Shown piece by piece: positions 62,794-64,000 of a DNA stretch of 64,000 bases. A program made the position numbers and the translations under genes. The notes under the pieces are model-generated. The model was not told where the DNA came from, made no database searches, and saw only the letters and a list, made by a program, of their open reading frames with translations. How positions within the stretch are numbered: the first letter of the stretch is position 1; every line of letters starts with the position of its first letter. This DNA is from Paenibacillus macerans (GTDB taxonomy: Bacteria; Bacillota; Bacilli; Paenibacillales; Paenibacillaceae), in NCBI RefSeq assembly GCF_023715465.1, contig NZ_JAMBOE010000010.1:1-64000 (forward strand), written 5' to 3'.

Positions 62794-63420
62794 TTAAGTT
62801 TGCTCCCAAACGGCGATCCGGATCAAAACGCATGGCTCCGGCACTCCCCCGTCATGTACGAACCGCAGATCCTGCCGCACTTGTTCCGAGCCGGGTTTCC
62901 AGATCAGCATTTCCCCCTCTGCCAGTTCCAGGGATAATCGCTCACCGGTCCGGATCGCCAAACGCCCCTTCTCGCAATAGAAACACTCAAACTTGTTCCC
63001 AGCAGGCAAACAGGGGTCTTCCGCCTTTACCGCGCCCCCTGCTTCAAGCCGCAGGACATCCAAACGGCCGTCCCATCCGCCAGCCAACATGAGATTTACA
63101 TCCTTGCCCATACCGATACAGCGGGTCGTCCACTCCCCTTCAAAACAATCTTGTTCGTATGGCCGAAGTTCCACCGTGCGCCGCCCTTCATGCTCCAGCC
63201 GAAAGCTCCCGTCCGTTGCCAGCAGCTTGCGCTTGTACCCGGGCAGGGACGTAAACACGGTGCGCGGCTCCGTCATTTCAGCGAGACTGATGCGCCAGGC
63301 GAAATCCCGCCGGGCATACGAAGCCCGTTCCGGATAGATTGCCATTTGAACCGTCGTCCCCCCCGACCAAACCGAGACGGGAGCATCCGGCTTCCTGATA
63401 TGTTTGATGCCATTTGGCAT
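62794..63420 (-). CDS. hutD: HutD-family protein
   Basis: 208 residues of the cupin-like HutD family: WSGGTTVQMAIYPERASYARRDFAWRISLAEM and FTSLPGYKRKLLATDG near the N-terminus are typical, and LRPYEQDCFEGEW follows. HutD proteins occur in many hut clusters and are thought to modulate histidine utilisation; no reaction is firmly known. ATG 63420 is preferred. It is 22 bases downstream of the amidohydrolase and in operon with it, and reads towards the importer operon promoter. Confidence 0.8.
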   Translation of the reverse strand: MPNGIKHIRKPDAPVSVWSGGTTVQMAIYPERASYARRDFAWRISLAEMTEPRTVFTSLPGYKRKLLATDGSFRLEHEGRRTVELRPYEQDCFEGEWTTRCIGMGKDVNLMLAGGWDGRLDVLRLEAGGAVKAEDPCLPAGNKFECFYCEKGRLAIRTGERLSLELAEGEMLIWKPGSEQVRQDLRFVHDGGVPEPCVLIRIAVWEQT

Positions 63421-63442
63421 AGCCTGCCCGCCTTTCTTCCCG

Positions 63443-64000
63443 CTACCTCCATTTCTCGAACAGAGCATTGACTTTAGCGACGATGTCCTGCTCAGCGACC
63501 GTAAGCAGAGTCCCGCCGGCGGCGATCAGCCGTCCGTTCACGACGACATCGCGAATTGCCGTGGGCTGCATCGCATACACAATATTCACAAGCAACTCCG
63601 TCTTGGGCGCCAACGACAAATCCCCCAGATCGAGCGAAACGAAATCGGCCCGATATCCTTCCTCCAGCACCCCAACCGGCAAACGCAGGAGCTCCCCTCC
63701 TGTTTTTGTGCCCATGTCGAACACTTGCCGGGCATGGATGCAGGTCCCGTCCAGCCGCGTCACTTTTTGCAGCAGCGAGCACATGCGCATTTCTTCATAG
63801 ACGCTGATCCGGTTGTTGCTGCAAGCGCCGTCGGAACCGAGCGCGATGCGGACACCGGCCCGGGCAAGATCCGGGATTCTTGTGACGCCATCCGACAAAA
63901 ACATATTGCTGGATGGGCAATAAGCCAGGGAAACGCCGCGTGTTCCCAACAATTCGATTTCGGAGTCGTCCAGCCAGACGAGATGAATTGCCAGCATACG
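63443..64000 (-). CDS. Amidohydrolase of the MtaD/TrzN/HutF group, partial
   Basis: The C-terminal ~185 residues are present and the N-terminus lies beyond the window. AIHLVWLDDSEIELLGTRGVSLAYCPSSNMFLSDG, IALGSDGACSNN (metal-binding Asp) and GVLEEGYRADFVSLD are hallmarks of the metallo-amidohydrolase group of methylthioadenosine/S-adenosylhomocysteine deaminases, atrazine-type hydrolases and formimidoylglutamate deiminases. Coupled to hutD, a deiminase or imidazole-ring hydrolase acting on a histidine-derived molecule is plausible, but the motif pattern looks nearer to MtaD/TrzN than to classical HutF. Confidence 0.75.
   Translation of the reverse strand, partial: RMLAIHLVWLDDSEIELLGTRGVSLAYCPSSNMFLSDGVTRIPDLARAGVRIALGSDGACSNNRISVYEEMRMCSLLQKVTRLDGTCIHARQVFDMGTKTGGELLRLPVGVLEEGYRADFVSLDLGDLSLAPKTELLVNIVYAMQPTAIRDVVVNGRLIAAGGTLLTVAEQDIVAKVNALFEKWR

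Overview
The window looks like a chromosomal segment of a Paenibacillus-type, spore-former-clade Firmicute. It has mid-range GC, strong AGGAGG-type ribosome binding sites, frequent TTG/GTG starts, a YesM/YesN two-component pair beside a CUT1 sugar ABC transporter, secreted proteins with C-terminal S-layer homology (SLH) repeats, a seven-gene Mrp antiporter and a HutP-type hut system. No rRNA, tRNA or CRISPR array was seen.

Layout. 1-0.8 kb: edge of an IS256-like element and a decayed sugar-permease remnant. 0.87-3.2 kb: AraC regulator and secreted esterase. 3.8-5.9 kb: czcD-czcO metal-efflux operon behind a perfect ArsR/CzrA-like palindrome. 6.1-15.2 kb: YesM/YesN, sugar ABC transporter, Gfo/Idh/MocA oxidoreductase carrying a minisatellite-coded insert, and a GNAT-PP2C fusion. 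15.2-19.3 kb: CAP/SLH protein, ArsR-SRPBCC pair, small membrane protein. 19.7-26.4 kb: mrpABCDEFG and a divergent KdpD-like Usp protein. 26.5-28.6 kb: short integrase, decayed DNA and an IS1595-like transposase gene whose promoter carries two LexA-like boxes. 29.3-35.7 kb: two serine hydrolases, a MerR regulator with its 19-bp-spacer promoter, and a fumarate-reductase-like flavoprotein behind a Rex-like box. 36-50.2 kb: accessory and defence region, with a GmrSD-like DUF262/DUF1524 protein, an antibiotic-sensing two-component/ABC module, and an AT-rich restriction-modification island (Dam-type methylase + PD-(D/E)xK-DGQHR fusion, facing a zinc-ribbon DNA methylase + PD-(D/E)xK nuclease). 51-55 kb: MerR regulator, a TnpB-only IS605-type element with both ends, two exported proteins. 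55.2-64 kb: histidine-linked region.

The right-hand region is the most interesting. On the minus strand a Pot-type ABC importer (binding protein, two permeases, ATPase) is co-transcribed with a cyclophilin-fold protein, a small all-helical protein and hutP, followed by hutH. HutP is the histidine- and Mg2+-dependent antiterminator of hut operons. A leader of about 245 nt before the importer operon holds three UAG triplets with exact 4-nt spacers, followed by a hairpin-like segment and eight U residues. The hutP-hutH gap holds a second UAG triad before a clear terminator. This predicts that the whole importer/cyclophilin operon is induced by histidine through antitermination. The cyclophilin-fold plus helical-bundle pair resembles a split cucumopine synthase, an enzyme that condenses histidine with 2-oxoglutarate, so I infer a histidine-derived opine-like metabolite system. 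HutD and an amidohydrolase lie directly upstream. The second best candidate for something undescribed is the restriction island at 43.9-50.2 kb.
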